A program made the translations under genes and the position numbers. A stretch of 64,000 nucleotides of DNA, from the NCBI RefSeq assembly GCF_000974985.2, contig NZ_LAVA02000090.1, positions 153,793-217,792 on the forward strand, given 5' to 3'. The DNA is from Streptomyces mangrovisoli (GTDB lineage: Bacteria > Actinomycetota > Actinomycetes > Streptomycetales > Streptomycetaceae). Below the pieces are notes generated by a model, which was given only the letters and a program-made list of their open reading frames with translations, was not told the origin of the DNA and did not search any database. Of this stretch, positions 29,772 to 39,305 are shown one piece after another; the first letter of the stretch is position 1; every line of letters begins with the position of its first letter.

Positions 29772-32700
29772 CTACTCGTCGTACGTGACCGTGATCGGCG
29801 CCCGCACCGTCTGGCGTGGCAGGGTGATCGTGAGGGTGTCGGTGGCGCTGTTCCAGTGGTAGGCGGACGCGGCCAGGCGGGTGCCGGCCGCGGTCACCGC
29901 GGTGGGGGCGTGGGCCGTGCCCAGTAGGGACAGGGTCCACCGGCGCGCGGTGACCTGGCCGTGGAACGAGCCCCGCGCCGGGCCGATCGTCACGGTGTGA
30001 CGCGAGCCCTCGGCGCCGTAGCGGATGGTCGTGGTGGCGCTGTGCCCCTTGCGGCCGGTCGTCGCCCCGTCGTCCTCGTAGAGGTGGTACGTCCCCGGGG
30101 CGCCGGTGGCGACGGTCAGGGTGACGTCCGTCAGCGGGGCCTTGTCGGCGGCGGCGACGTCGTGGGTGCGGGTCGGGAGGATGCCGCCGGCCTTGAGGAA
30201 CACGGGCATCGTGTCCAGGCCGGTGGTGATGTCCTGGGTGGTTCCGCCCTCGTACGTCTTCCCGGTGAAGTAGTCCGTCCACCGGCCGGGCGGGAACCAC
30301 ACCGAGGTGGTCGCGGTCGTGCCCGGCGTCGTCACCGGGGCGACCAGGACGTCGGAGCCGTAGAAGTACTCGCTGTCCGCGGTGGCGTACGCCTGGGCCT
30401 CGTCCGGGTACTCCAGGTAGGTGGCCCGGACGACCGGCACTCCGGTGCGGTTCGCCTCCTCGGCCAGCGAGTACGTGTAAGGCAGCAGGTTCTCGCGGAG
30501 GTTGAGGAACGCGTCGGCCGACGCGCGCGCCTGGTCGCCGTACTGCCAGGGCAGCCGGTCGCTGTGGTTGCTGTGCAGGCGGTCGATCGGCTGGAAGGTG
30601 CCGAACTGCACCCAGCGGGCGTACAGGTCGTCGGGCAGCTTGTGCGTGGTGCGGGTCTGCCCGCCGTCCGTGTAAGTCTCCGAACCGGTCAGTCCCGTCG
30701 TGTCGTTGTGGCCGCCGATGTCATGGGTGACGGCCGACATTCCGGTCGCCGCCGACTCCCCCGGCGTGTAGCCGACCTCCAGCTTCAGGGTGCCCCAGGT
30801 GGAGGAGGTGTCGCCGGTGAAGTGCACGGTGGTGCGCTTGTCCGCCCACGGCCCGGTCGGCAGCGCCTGCTGGCCGCTGTATCCGCCGGCCTGGAGGGAG
30901 CCGTAGGCACGGGAGAGGACGAAGCCGCGGCCGAGGCTGCCGCCGGTGAGGGTGGCGTAGTGCTGGTTGATCCACGCGTCCGGCGTGACGCCCGGCAGCG
31001 ACGACTGCGAGGAGTCGCAGCACCAGTCGAGCCACCAGAAGTCGTTGCCCTGCTCGTCCATGGTCCGGTGCAGGTCCAGGTAGGCCTTCAGTTGGTCGGG
31101 GTCGCCGAAGTCGAAGGTGTAGCAGTCGTCGCCGGTCGAGGCAGCGGAGGCACAACCGCCTTTCGTGAGCTTGCCCTTGGCAGTGGCCTGCGCCTGGGCG
31201 AACTGGGGATCGGAGGCGAGGATGCTCGGGTGCACGTTGAGGGTGTTGTGCAGACCCTGCGCCGTGGACCAGTCGAAGAACCCCTTCGGGTCGGGGTACT
31301 TGCCCGGGTCCATCTCCCAACCGCTCCAGGTGTTCCCGGCCTTGAAGTCGGTGTCGGTCACCAGCACGTCCAGCGGGACGCCTTCGGACCGGAACGCGGG
31401 CAGGATGGTGTCCTCGTAGTCGGCCGCGGTGCGGTCGATGTACTCCGAGTACCACACGCCGTAGGCCCACTCGGGCAGCAGCGCGGACGGGCCGGTCAGC
31501 GTGGCGAGGTCGGTGAGGCCCCGCCGGTAGTCGTGGCCGTAGCCGAAGACGTAGCCGTCCTGGTAGGGCGCGCCGCCGTGCCCGGGGCGGGGGGTCGCTG
31601 TGCGTGTCCCGGTGTCGTAGAGCGCCGAGGGCGTGTCGTCCAGCAGGTACCAGCCGTCCTTGTGGAGCAGGCCGGGGGTGGTGGCGGGGGCGTCGCCGTT
31701 GCCGGTCACGCCGTCCAGGCCGCGGCGGTAGCCGCCGAGGGCGAGGTGCGGCTGCGGTACCGCGGCGCCGGTGGGCGCGACCGAGACGGTGTCCAGGTTG
31801 ATGTGGCAGCTCGCCGCGTCGGGGCAGCCGAGGGTGACGTCGCTGTCGCCCGCCTTCAGGGTCACGGGCACGGTGGCGGTCTGCCAGTCGTTCCAGTCCT
31901 TGGTGGCCGGCAGGGTCAGGGTCTCGGTGCCGGCGCCCGTCGAGACCGAGGCGGTGCGGGTCCGGTGCAGGCCGTCGGAGCCCGTGCCGTCGGCGTAGCG
32001 CACGGCCAGGGTGTAGGTGCCGTCGGCGGGCACGGAGACCAGGTGGGTGGTCAGGCTCGATCCCTGGTTCAGCTCGGCGACGAACCCGCTGCCCGCGTAG
32101 CCCTGGTGGTCGGTGGCCGTGGTGGCGGTTCCCTCGATGCGTCCGGCCTCCGCCTCGCAGCTCGTGCCGAGCAGGCAGCCGGTGACGGCCGTGGTCGACA
32201 CGGGCGGGTAGGGATCGCCGGGGTGTACGAGTGCCACGCTGTCGAGGTTGACGTTGCCGCTGTCGGCGGCGGTGCGGGTGAGCGCGATCGTGTGGTGGCC
32301 CGCGCCGAGTGAGAGGCTCGCGGTGGCGAGCTTCCAGGTGTTCCAGTCGGCGGTGGTCGGCAGGGTCAGCGTCTGCCGCGCGCCGCCGTCGACGGAGAGG
32401 GTCAGCGTCCGGCTCTGGTTCTTGCCGTCGCCGCCGACGGAGTTGGCGTAGCGCAGGTCGAACTGGTAGGTGCCGGCGCTGTCGACATCGATGTCGGCGG
32501 TCGCCGAAGCGCCGGTCGCGGTGAAGCCCGCGACGAAGCCGGTACCGGTCCGGCCGGTGTGGTCGGACGCGACGGACACGCCGTCGAGCCGCAGGCCCTC
32601 GGCCTCGCACAACTCGCCCACCGCGCAGGTCAGTCGCTGCCAGGGAGCCGCGGTCACCGGGTCGTCGCCCGCCGTCAGGCGCACCGAGAGGTTCCGGGCG

Positions 32701-33122
32701 TCGAACGGCCCGGAGCCGATCTTGTAGCGCAGGGTCAGCGCGCTCGTGGTCAGGGTCAGCCAGCCGTCGGCGGTGCGGGCGGTGTAGGAGGCCGGGGTGA
32801 AGCCGTCGCGGCCGACGGCGTTGAAGGTGGGGGCGTCGGTGAACGCGTGGTCGCCCGCGTACTCGGTGCGGATCAGTGTCGGGGAGAGCACCTCGAAGCG
32901 GGCGTCGCCGGAGGTGACCGTCGGGACGCGGTGGCTGTGCCGTGTCCCGCCCGCCGGGGCGGGGGCGGCACCCGTGATCGTCATGGCGGCGGCTACGGCC
33001 AGGGCGACGGCCGCGCCCGTGCGGCGCCCTGGGCCTCTGCGCCGTCGTCTCCTCGCGACACGTGCCGTGCCGTGCTCGCCCGTTGTGCGTGTCGTGCCGC
33101 GTTTCCCCGGTGCGCGTGTCAT
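29772..33122 (-). CDS. Secreted glycoside hydrolase family 31 enzyme with two carbohydrate-binding modules
   Basis: A 1116-residue exported protein. Basic N-terminus and signal helix RTGAAVALAVAAAMTITGA (to about residue 55). A GH31 N-terminal beta region at about 65-160 is interrupted by two related carbohydrate-binding modules of the CBM35/CBM6 type (about 168-300 and 316-450), each with SCEAE/LCEAE, SGFVAE or TGFVAG and a NLDSV / NLDTV end. The GH31 barrel follows: DTDFK, the nucleophile D699 in WWLDW, acid/base D771 in HFTGDTSSTW and HDIGGH. Expected alpha-glycosidase (alpha-xyloside, alpha-glucoside or alpha-galactoside). Last gene of the sugar-uptake operon, 24 bases after the epimerase; AAGGAG before ATG. 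Confidence 0.92.
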   Translation of the reverse strand: MTRAPGKRGTTRTTGEHGTARVARRRRRRGPGRRTGAAVALAVAAAMTITGAAPAPAGGTRHSHRVPTVTSGDARFEVLSPTLIRTEYAGDHAFTDAPTFNAVGRDGFTPASYTARTADGWLTLTTSALTLRYKIGSGPFDARNLSVRLTAGDDPVTAAPWQRLTCAVGELCEAEGLRLDGVSVASDHTGRTGTGFVAGFTATGASATADIDVDSAGTYQFDLRYANSVGGDGKNQSRTLTLSVDGGARQTLTLPTTADWNTWKLATASLSLGAGHHTIALTRTAADSGNVNLDSVALVHPGDPYPPVSTTAVTGCLLGTSCEAEAGRIEGTATTATDHQGYAGSGFVAELNQGSSLTTHLVSVPADGTYTLAVRYADGTGSDGLHRTRTASVSTGAGTETLTLPATKDWNDWQTATVPVTLKAGDSDVTLGCPDAASCHINLDTVSVAPTGAAVPQPHLALGGYRRGLDGVTGNGDAPATTPGLLHKDGWYLLDDTPSALYDTGTRTATPRPGHGGAPYQDGYVFGYGHDYRRGLTDLATLTGPSALLPEWAYGVWYSEYIDRTAADYEDTILPAFRSEGVPLDVLVTDTDFKAGNTWSGWEMDPGKYPDPKGFFDWSTAQGLHNTLNVHPSILASDPQFAQAQATAKGKLTKGGCASAASTGDDCYTFDFGDPDQLKAYLDLHRTMDEQGNDFWWLDWCCDSSQSSLPGVTPDAWINQHYATLTGGSLGRGFVLSRAYGSLQAGGYSGQQALPTGPWADKRTTVHFTGDTSSTWGTLKLEVGYTPGESAATGMSAVTHDIGGHNDTTGLTGSETYTDGGQTRTTHKLPDDLYARWVQFGTFQPIDRLHSNHSDRLPWQYGDQARASADAFLNLRENLLPYTYSLAEEANRTGVPVVRATYLEYPDEAQAYATADSEYFYGSDVLVAPVTTPGTTATTSVWFPPGRWTDYFTGKTYEGGTTQDITTGLDTMPVFLKAGGILPTRTHDVAAADKAPLTDVTLTVATGAPGTYHLYEDDGATTGRKGHSATTTIRYGAEGSRHTVTIGPARGSFHGQVTARRWTLSLLGTAHAPTAVTAAGTRLAASAYHWNSATDTLTITLPRQTVRAPITVTYDE

Positions 33123-33146
33123 GCCGACTCCTTGTCCTTCGGATGG

Positions 33147-34232
33147 TCAGTCCGTCAGGTGCGGAAAACGGAACTCGGTGCGGGTGCGGTACTCCTCGCC
33201 CGGCCGCAGGACCGTGCTCGGGTACTCCGGCCGGTTCGGCGAGTCGGGGAAGTGCTGGGTCTCCAGGCATACGGCGCCATGGCGTTCGTAGGGCTTGGCG
33301 TCGGCTCCGGCGAGCGAGCCGTCGAGGGTGTTGCCGGTGTAGACCTGGATGCCCGGCTCGGTGGTCCACACCTCCATGCGCCGCCCGCTGCCCGGGTCGC
33401 CGAGCACGGCGGCGCGGCGCAGCCTGTCCGGCGCCCGGGCGGGGGCGAGCACCCAGCAGTGGTCGTAGCCCCCGGCGTCGGTCAACTGCGCGTCGTCCTC
33501 GTCGATGCGGTCGCCGATCGGACGCGCGGTGCGGAAGTCGAAGGGGGTGCCCGCGACGGGCGCGGCGGGCCCGAGCGGGATCGCCTCGGGGCTCACCGGG
33601 AGGTAGGCGTCGGCGTCCAGCTCCAGGGTGTGCCCGAGCACGTCGCCGTGGCCGGCTCCGGCGAGGTTGAAGTAGGAGTGGTTGGTCAGGTTCACGACGG
33701 TCGCCCGGTCGGTGCGCGCCCGGTAGTCGACGGCCAGGGTGCCGCGCCGGTCGAGGCTGTAGGTGACCTGGACGTCCAGGGTGCCGGGGAACCCCATGTC
33801 GCCGTGGACACTGCGCAGTTGCAGGCTGAGGGCGGCGAGCCGGTCGCTGTTGGCGGTGGCCGGGGCGCCCGTCCACAGGCGCCGGTCGAAGCCGTCCGGG
33901 CCGCCGTGCAGGGCGTGACCGCGGTCGGTGACGGGCACGCGGTGGGGCTCCGCGTCGAGGGTGAACGCGCCGTGGGCGATGCGGTTGGCGTAGCGGCCGA
34001 CGAGCGCGCCGAGGAAGGGGTGGGGTTCGGCGTACCGCTCCATGCCGGACAGTCCGAGCACGATGTCGCCGGCGTCTCCGGACCGGTCCGGCACCCGCAG
34101 TCCGGCCACGATGCCGCCGTAGGTGAGCACGTCGGCGCTGACTCCGTTGCCGGAGGTGAGCCGCCAGCGCTGCACCGGTCTGCCGTCGGGCGCGGTGCCG
34201 AACGGTGTGCCGGTCAGGGTGCAGTGGGACAT
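33147..34232 (-). CDS. galM: Aldose 1-epimerase (galactose mutarotase)
   Basis: A 361-residue GalM-type mutarotase. Present: GRYANRIAHGAF (substrate Arg), GHALHGGPDGFDRRLW with the catalytic histidine, NLTNHSYFNLAG with the second catalytic histidine, DHCWVL with the substrate-binding Asp, and the glutamate base in CLETQHFPDSPNRPEYPS. It interconverts alpha and beta anomers of galactose or glucose. The second of two in-frame ATGs (34232) has GAGG 6 bases before it; the ATG at 34238 is the alternative. Between the LacI gene and the GH31 gene, it prepares sugar released by the hydrolase for metabolism. Confidence 0.92.
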   Translation of the reverse strand: MSHCTLTGTPFGTAPDGRPVQRWRLTSGNGVSADVLTYGGIVAGLRVPDRSGDAGDIVLGLSGMERYAEPHPFLGALVGRYANRIAHGAFTLDAEPHRVPVTDRGHALHGGPDGFDRRLWTGAPATANSDRLAALSLQLRSVHGDMGFPGTLDVQVTYSLDRRGTLAVDYRARTDRATVVNLTNHSYFNLAGAGHGDVLGHTLELDADAYLPVSPEAIPLGPAAPVAGTPFDFRTARPIGDRIDEDDAQLTDAGGYDHCWVLAPARAPDRLRRAAVLGDPGSGRRMEVWTTEPGIQVYTGNTLDGSLAGADAKPYERHGAVCLETQHFPDSPNRPEYPSTVLRPGEEYRTRTEFRFPHLTD

Positions 34233-34350
34233 CGACATCCTCGTCCTCGGTCGTCGGAGGTGTACGGTGGGTGCGCTCGGGGACTGCACGACGGCGGCGC
34301 CGCGGGTGCCGCACGGCACCGGCGTCGAAAGGAGGGTGTGGCCGGGCGGG

Positions 34351-35376
34351 TCAGGCCCGGCGGATCGCGGTGGACTCGCGCACGATCAGCCGGTAGCCGG
34401 GCTGGATCAGCCGCGGCCCCAGCGGTGTGCCGGTGCCCCGGGCGGCGATCCGCTCCACCAGGCAGTCCACGGCGAGGCGGGCGATGTCGCCCTTGTCCGG
34501 TGCGACGGTGCTCAGCGAGACCGCCCCGTAGCGCCCCTCCTCGATGTCGTCGAAGCCGACCACCGCGACGTCCTCGGGCACCCGCAGGCCGCGTTCGACG
34601 AGGGTGCGCATGGCGCCGAGCGCGATCAGGTCGTTGTACGCGAAGACGGCGTCGGGGCGCTGGTCGCGGTCGAGCAGATCGGCCATGGCGGCGGCGCCGT
34701 CGGACCGGTCGTAGCCCTGGGTGGCCACCACCAGGGACTCGTCGGGGACCAGTCCGGCCGCGGTGAAGGCCTCGCGCCAGCCGCGCAGGCGCAGGTGGGC
34801 CGGCTGGCGGACGCTCTCGTGGCGGGCGCCGAGGAAGGCCACCCGGCGCCGGCCGAGGTCGAGCAGGTGGCGCACCGCGATCCGGGCGGCCCCCACGTTG
34901 TCGATCATGATGTGGTCGTACGGCCCCTCGTACTCGCGCTCGCCGAGCAGGACCATGGGCGGGCCCTCGGGCCGTTCCAGCAGGTCGCTGCGTTCGAGTC
35001 CGATCGGGCTGAGGATCAGGCCGTCGATGACGTGCGAGCGGAAGCCCTGCGAGACCACCAGCTCCTTCTCCCGCAGCCCGGCGGTGTGGTCGAGCAGCAC
35101 GGTGAGGTCGTGCCGGGCGGCCGCGTCGATCACGGCGCCGGCGACCTCCGCGAAGTAGGGATTGCCCAGTTCGGGGATGGCCAGGGTGATCAGACCGGTG
35201 CGCCCCTTGCGCAGGTGACGCGCGGTCAGGTTGGGGCGGTAGCCCAGTTCGTCGATGGCGCGCTGGACCCGGTCGCGGGTCTGGGGGGTCACGTGCGGGT
35301 AGTCGTTGACGACGTTCGAAACGGTCTTCACCGACACGCCGGCGCGCAGCGCGACATCCTTGAGGCTGACGCCCAC
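34351..35376 (-). CDS. LacI family transcriptional regulator
   Basis: A 341-residue LacI/GalR regulator. N-terminal helix-turn-helix and hinge: VSLKDVALRAGVSVKTVSNVVNDYPHVTPQTRDRVQRAIDELGYRPN. The sugar-binding domain is of periplasmic-binding-protein type (GLITLAIPELGNPYFAEVAGAVIDAAA, VDGLILSPIG, AVFAYNDLIALGAMRTL, VVGFDDI). Start GTG with AAAGGA upstream. It is embedded in the sugar operon between the permease and the epimerase, so it most likely controls that operon; palindromes of LacI type lie at 40521-40532 and 40773-40796. Confidence 0.94.
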   Translation of the reverse strand: MGVSLKDVALRAGVSVKTVSNVVNDYPHVTPQTRDRVQRAIDELGYRPNLTARHLRKGRTGLITLAIPELGNPYFAEVAGAVIDAAARHDLTVLLDHTAGLREKELVVSQGFRSHVIDGLILSPIGLERSDLLERPEGPPMVLLGEREYEGPYDHIMIDNVGAARIAVRHLLDLGRRRVAFLGARHESVRQPAHLRLRGWREAFTAAGLVPDESLVVATQGYDRSDGAAAMADLLDRDQRPDAVFAYNDLIALGAMRTLVERGLRVPEDVAVVGFDDIEEGRYGAVSLSTVAPDKGDIARLAVDCLVERIAARGTGTPLGPRLIQPGYRLIVRESTAIRRA

Positions 35377-35437
35377 GGCGATCCTTTCTCGGAGACGGAG
35401 GGTGGTCCGGCCGTCGGCCGGAGTCGGTGGGGGGTGC

Positions 35438-36442
35438 TCATTCCAGCTGCTGGGTGCGGCTGAGCAGGGCCTGCATCAGAACTACCACAGCCAGAAACGC
35501 CCCGTTCACCGTGTCGGTGAAGGCGGAGCCGTACTGCGAGAAGTAGTGGTCGATGAGGTTGTGGATGACCGCGAGCAGCAGGACGCCGCTGACGGTGCCG
35601 CCGACCGAGCCGCTGCCTCCGGTGAGCAGGGTGCCGCCGATGACCACCGAGGCGATGGCGGTCAGTTCGTAGCCGACGCCGAGAGTGGTCACACCGGAGC
35701 CGAGGCGTGCGCCGCCGAGCGCGCCGGCCGCCGCGGCGAGCGTGCCGGAGAGCAGATAGACCAGGACCTTCGCGCGGGCGACGGGCAGGCCGAGCAGCAG
35801 CGCCGCGTTCTCGTTGCCGCCCATCGCGGTGAGGGTGGCGCCGAAGCCGGTGCGGTGCAGCAGCAGGGCGCCCAGCGCGAAGAGCGCGGCCACGATCAGT
35901 ACCGGGGTCCAGGTGCCGGCGCCGAGCGAGCGGAAGGCGGAGTGCTGGGGCACGAGGTAGGTGGTGGCGCCTTCGTCGGTCACGGCCTGGAGCAGGCCGC
36001 GCAGTCCCAGCAGTCCGACCAGGCTCACGATGAACGGCGCCATGCGGGCACGGGCGACGAGCAGTCCCTGGACGGTTCCCCAGGCGGCGCCGACGGCCAG
36101 GGGCAGCAGGATCGCGAGCCAGGTGCCGTGGGTGGAGCCGTACGCCCCGAGCACTCCCCCGAGGGCGTACATGGATCCGACGGACAGGTCGATGCCGCCG
36201 GTCATGATGACGAAGGTCATGCCGAGGGCCAGCAGCCACACGAACGCGTTGTTGCCGAGGATGCTGCTGATGTTGGACCAGGTCGGGAAGGTCGACGAGG
36301 TCGCGGAGGCGATGGCGACCACCAGCACCAGCACGGCCAGCGCGCCGCGCCGCTGGATCTGCGGGGCGATCCGCTCGCCGAGGGTGAGCGGCGAGGCGTC
36401 CGCCGCGGTCCGCGCGGGGGTCGTCAGGGCGGTGGAGGTCAT
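35438..36442 (-). CDS. Sugar ABC transporter permease 2 (YjfF/RbsC type)
   Basis: A 334-residue BPD_transp_2 family permease with nine or ten hydrophobic segments. Signatures are FVIMTGGIDLSVGSMYALGGVLGA, the LGLPVARAKVLVYLLSG region and VVIGGTLLTGGSGSVGGTVSGVLLL. The ATG overlaps the first permease stop by 4 bases. With the other permease, the fused ATPase and the binding protein it forms a ribose/galactofuranose-type importer. Sixty-one bases separate it from the LacI gene downstream. Confidence 0.93.
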   Translation of the reverse strand: MTSTALTTPARTAADASPLTLGERIAPQIQRRGALAVLVLVVAIASATSSTFPTWSNISSILGNNAFVWLLALGMTFVIMTGGIDLSVGSMYALGGVLGAYGSTHGTWLAILLPLAVGAAWGTVQGLLVARARMAPFIVSLVGLLGLRGLLQAVTDEGATTYLVPQHSAFRSLGAGTWTPVLIVAALFALGALLLHRTGFGATLTAMGGNENAALLLGLPVARAKVLVYLLSGTLAAAAGALGGARLGSGVTTLGVGYELTAIASVVIGGTLLTGGSGSVGGTVSGVLLLAVIHNLIDHYFSQYGSAFTDTVNGAFLAVVVLMQALLSRTQQLE

Positions 36443-37410
36443 CGGGTACCACGCTCCTGGGAGGCGTACACGGCGAAGCAGATGATGGCGGCCTCGACGA
36501 TCTGGGTGTACGACGTGTGCACGTTGTGCTGGGTGAGCACGGCGGTGATCAGCTGCATGAACAGCGCTCCGGCGACGGTGCCGAGCACCCGGACCCGGCC
36601 GCCCGACAGCGGGGTGCCGCCGACGACGACCGCGGTGATGGCGTTGAGCTCCATGTTCAGGCCCTGGTTGGCCGGGTCGGCCTCGGCGCCGTGGCCGACG
36701 ACGAGGACACCGGCCAGTGCGGCGAGCACCCCGGAGATGACGTACACGGTGATCAGGACGCGCCGCACCGGCAGCCCGGACAGCCAGCCGGCCCGCCGGT
36801 TGTCGCCGACGGCCACCAACTGCCTGCCGAAGGTGGTACGGCGCACCAGCAGGCCGGTGAGCAGCGCGCACACCGCGGCGATCCACGCCATCTCGGGGAT
36901 CCCGGCGACGGTGCGCGAGCCGAGGGCGAGGACGCCGGACTGGGTGACGGCCTTGGCGGAGTTGCCGTTGACGATCTCGGCCAGGCCGCGCACGCCGATC
37001 ATCAGCGACAGGGTGGCCACGATGGGCTGGATCCGGGCGAAGGCGACCATCGCGCCACCGACCGCGCCGGAGGCCGCGCCGAGCAGCAGGGCGGCGAGGA
37101 GGACCCCGCCGAGTCCGTAGCCGGCGTACAGCGGCACGACGGAGGCGGCCAGCGCGATGACGGCGCCGACCGACAGGTCGATGCCCTCGGTGCCGATGAC
37201 CAGCGCCATGCCCAGCGCGACCAGGAGGGTGGGGGCGAGCTGGAAGAGCTGGACGCGGATGTTGCTCATCTCGACGAACGAGGTGTCCAGGCCGACGGCG
37301 ACCAGGAACAGCACGACCAGCGCGGCGTAGACGCCGTACTCCTGGAGCAGGCGCAGCATGCGGGTCCGGTCGGCGGTGAGGCCGCTCCACGCGAGGGTGT
37401 TCGTACTCAT
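36439..37410 (-). CDS. Sugar ABC transporter permease 1 (YtfT/RbsC type)
   Basis: A 323-residue permease of the same family as the next gene but only distantly similar to it. Signatures: LGMALVIGTEGIDLSVGAVIALAASVV, VAFARIQPIVATLSLMIGVRGLAEIVNGNSAKAV and VVVGGTPLSGGRVRVLGTVAGALFMQLI. Start and stop overlap both neighbours by 4 bases (ATGA at each end), implying fixed stoichiometry with the ATPase and second permease. Confidence 0.93.
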   Translation of the reverse strand: MSTNTLAWSGLTADRTRMLRLLQEYGVYAALVVLFLVAVGLDTSFVEMSNIRVQLFQLAPTLLVALGMALVIGTEGIDLSVGAVIALAASVVPLYAGYGLGGVLLAALLLGAASGAVGGAMVAFARIQPIVATLSLMIGVRGLAEIVNGNSAKAVTQSGVLALGSRTVAGIPEMAWIAAVCALLTGLLVRRTTFGRQLVAVGDNRRAGWLSGLPVRRVLITVYVISGVLAALAGVLVVGHGAEADPANQGLNMELNAITAVVVGGTPLSGGRVRVLGTVAGALFMQLITAVLTQHNVHTSYTQIVEAAIICFAVYASQERGTR

Positions 37411-39131
37411 CCGTGGTTCTCCTTCACGGGGGCCGGGTCCTCGGCCGCGGGCTCCGGTGGTTCGTGGGGCGCGGGAGGTTCGCCGGCGCCGGACTCGGCG
37501 GGGTCGGGGGACGCCCGCCGTTCGCCGGCCTCGGCGGGCTCGGGCGCCGTACGTCGTTCACCCGGCCCGGCCGGATCGTCCGGCGCGCGCTCCTGTGCCG
37601 CCCCGGCCAGCGTGCCGAGCAGGCCCTCCTCGGTGACCTCGTCGCCCGCGAGGTGCCCGACGACGCGGCCGTCCTTGAGGACCACGACACGGTCCGAGCC
37701 CTCGATCAGCTCCTCAAGGTCGGAGGAGATGAGCAGCACGCCCAGGCCGTCCCCGGCGAGTTCGTCGATCAGCGCCTGCACCTCGGTCTTGGCGCCGACG
37801 TCGATGCCCCGGGTCGGCTCGTCGAGCAGCAGCACCTTGGGGCCCAGGCACAGCCATCGGGCGAGCAGTACCTTCTGCTGGTTGCCGCCGGACAGGTCGC
37901 CGACCCGCTGGTCGGGGCTCGACGCCTTGATCCGCAGCCGCTTCATGAAGAAGTCGACGACCTCGTCCTGCTTGGCCTGGGAGACCACGCCCGCGCGCGA
38001 GAGGCGGGGCAGCGCGGCGATCGAGATGTTCTCGCGCACCGACAGGCTGGGGATGATGCCCTCGAGCTTGCGGTCCTCGGGAAGCATGACGACGCCGTTG
38101 CGGATGGCCGCGGCGGGGCTGCGCCGGTGCAGGGTCTCTCCCTCGACCTCGACGGAGCCGGCCTCGGTGGGCAGCGCGCCGACGATCGCCTTGGCGGTCT
38201 CGCTGCGGCCCGCCCCCAGCAGGCCGCCGAGGCCGACGACCTCGCCGGGGCGGATGTCCAGGGAGACGTCGTACAGGCGGTGACGCACCGACAGATTCCT
38301 TGCCCGCAGGACGGGTTGGCCTTCGCTGTGGTCGTGGCGCGCGGTGTCGAAGGCGGTGGTGCCCTTGTCCCGGACGGTGGCCATCTCCCGGCCCAGCATC
38401 AGCGAGACCAGGCGGAGTTGTTCGAGGCCGGCCATGTCGCCGGTGTGCACGACCGCGCCGTCGCGCAGCACGGTGACGCGGTCGCAGACGGCGTAGAGCT
38501 CGTCGAGCCGATGGCTGACGTAGACCACCGCGATGCCCTGTTCCTTCAGGCCGCGGATGACGGAGAAGAGGGTGTCCACCTCGCGTGGTTCCAGCGAGGA
38601 GGTGGGCTCGTCCATGATGACCACCCGCGCCTCGATCTGCACCGCGCGGGCCAGCGCCACCATCTGCTGGGCGCCCAGTCCCAGGGTGCGCAGGGGGCGG
38701 GTGACGTCGACGTGGACGCCGTAGCGGCCGAGCACCCGGACGGCCTCGCGGTTCATCCGGGCGACGTCGACGAGCCCGAAACGGCGCGGTTCGCGGCCGA
38801 GGTACAGATTGCGCGCCACGGACATCAGGGGGACGAGGTTGACCTCCTGGTAGATGGTGGAGATCCCGGCCGCCTGAGCCTCCAGCGGGTTGCGGAAGGC
38901 CGCCGGGCGGCCGTCGAGGCGTACCGTGCCGGAGTCCGGCCGGTGGACGCCGGTCATCACCTTGATGAGCGTGGACTTGCCCGCGCCGTTCTCGCCGATG
39001 AGCGCGTGCACCTCGGCGGGGCGCAACGCGAAGTCGACGTCGCGCAGGGCGTGCACGCCGGCGAAGCTCTTGTTCACCCCGCCGACGTCCAGGACGAGAT
39101 CGCCACGGGGATCGGGGGCCTGCTCGGCCAC
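37407..39131 (-). CDS. Sugar ABC transporter ATP-binding protein (double ATPase)
   Basis: A 574-residue protein with two ATPase domains, as in RbsA/YtfR/MglA. First: Walker A GENGAGKST, signature LGLGAQQMVALARA, Walker B RVVIMDEPTSSLE. Second (from about residue 250): GLLGAGRSE in the degenerate Walker A, LSGGNQQKVLLARW and VLLLDEPTRGID. The last 65 residues are a Pro/Glu/Ala-rich tail with repeats of EPAEAGERRA character, not usual in the family and probably disordered. The GTG at 39131 has GAGGAGG 6 bases upstream. It lies between binding protein and permeases in the same order as ytfQRT-yjfF. Confidence 0.93.
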   Translation of the reverse strand: MAEQAPDPRGDLVLDVGGVNKSFAGVHALRDVDFALRPAEVHALIGENGAGKSTLIKVMTGVHRPDSGTVRLDGRPAAFRNPLEAQAAGISTIYQEVNLVPLMSVARNLYLGREPRRFGLVDVARMNREAVRVLGRYGVHVDVTRPLRTLGLGAQQMVALARAVQIEARVVIMDEPTSSLEPREVDTLFSVIRGLKEQGIAVVYVSHRLDELYAVCDRVTVLRDGAVVHTGDMAGLEQLRLVSLMLGREMATVRDKGTTAFDTARHDHSEGQPVLRARNLSVRHRLYDVSLDIRPGEVVGLGGLLGAGRSETAKAIVGALPTEAGSVEVEGETLHRRSPAAAIRNGVVMLPEDRKLEGIIPSLSVRENISIAALPRLSRAGVVSQAKQDEVVDFFMKRLRIKASSPDQRVGDLSGGNQQKVLLARWLCLGPKVLLLDEPTRGIDVGAKTEVQALIDELAGDGLGVLLISSDLEELIEGSDRVVVLKDGRVVGHLAGDEVTEEGLLGTLAGAAQERAPDDPAGPGERRTAPEPAEAGERRASPDPAESGAGEPPAPHEPPEPAAEDPAPVKENHG

Positions 39132-39305
39132 GTCTAGCCTCCTCATACGGAACTGCCGGGTGCGGTGACGCCTCACGGCCGCAGGTGCGCGACGTCCGGT
39201 GGCCGCGGAAGCGGTGTCTTCCGCGGCCACCGGACCGGGTGCCGCGCCGGCCGGGATCCGGCCCTCACGCGAACCTCGACGGGCGCGGCACGGACGGGGG
39301 ACCGG

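Noticed and set aside
30721..34314. 1197-residue leftward open frame
   Set aside because: It overlaps GH31 and the epimerase in another frame; the product is extremely Arg/Pro-rich with no domain, typical of a shadow of GC-rich genes.
35438..37390. 650-residue frame fusing both sugar permeases
   Set aside because: The first half is out of frame with the true first permease (36439-37410); the second permease starts at ATG 36442.
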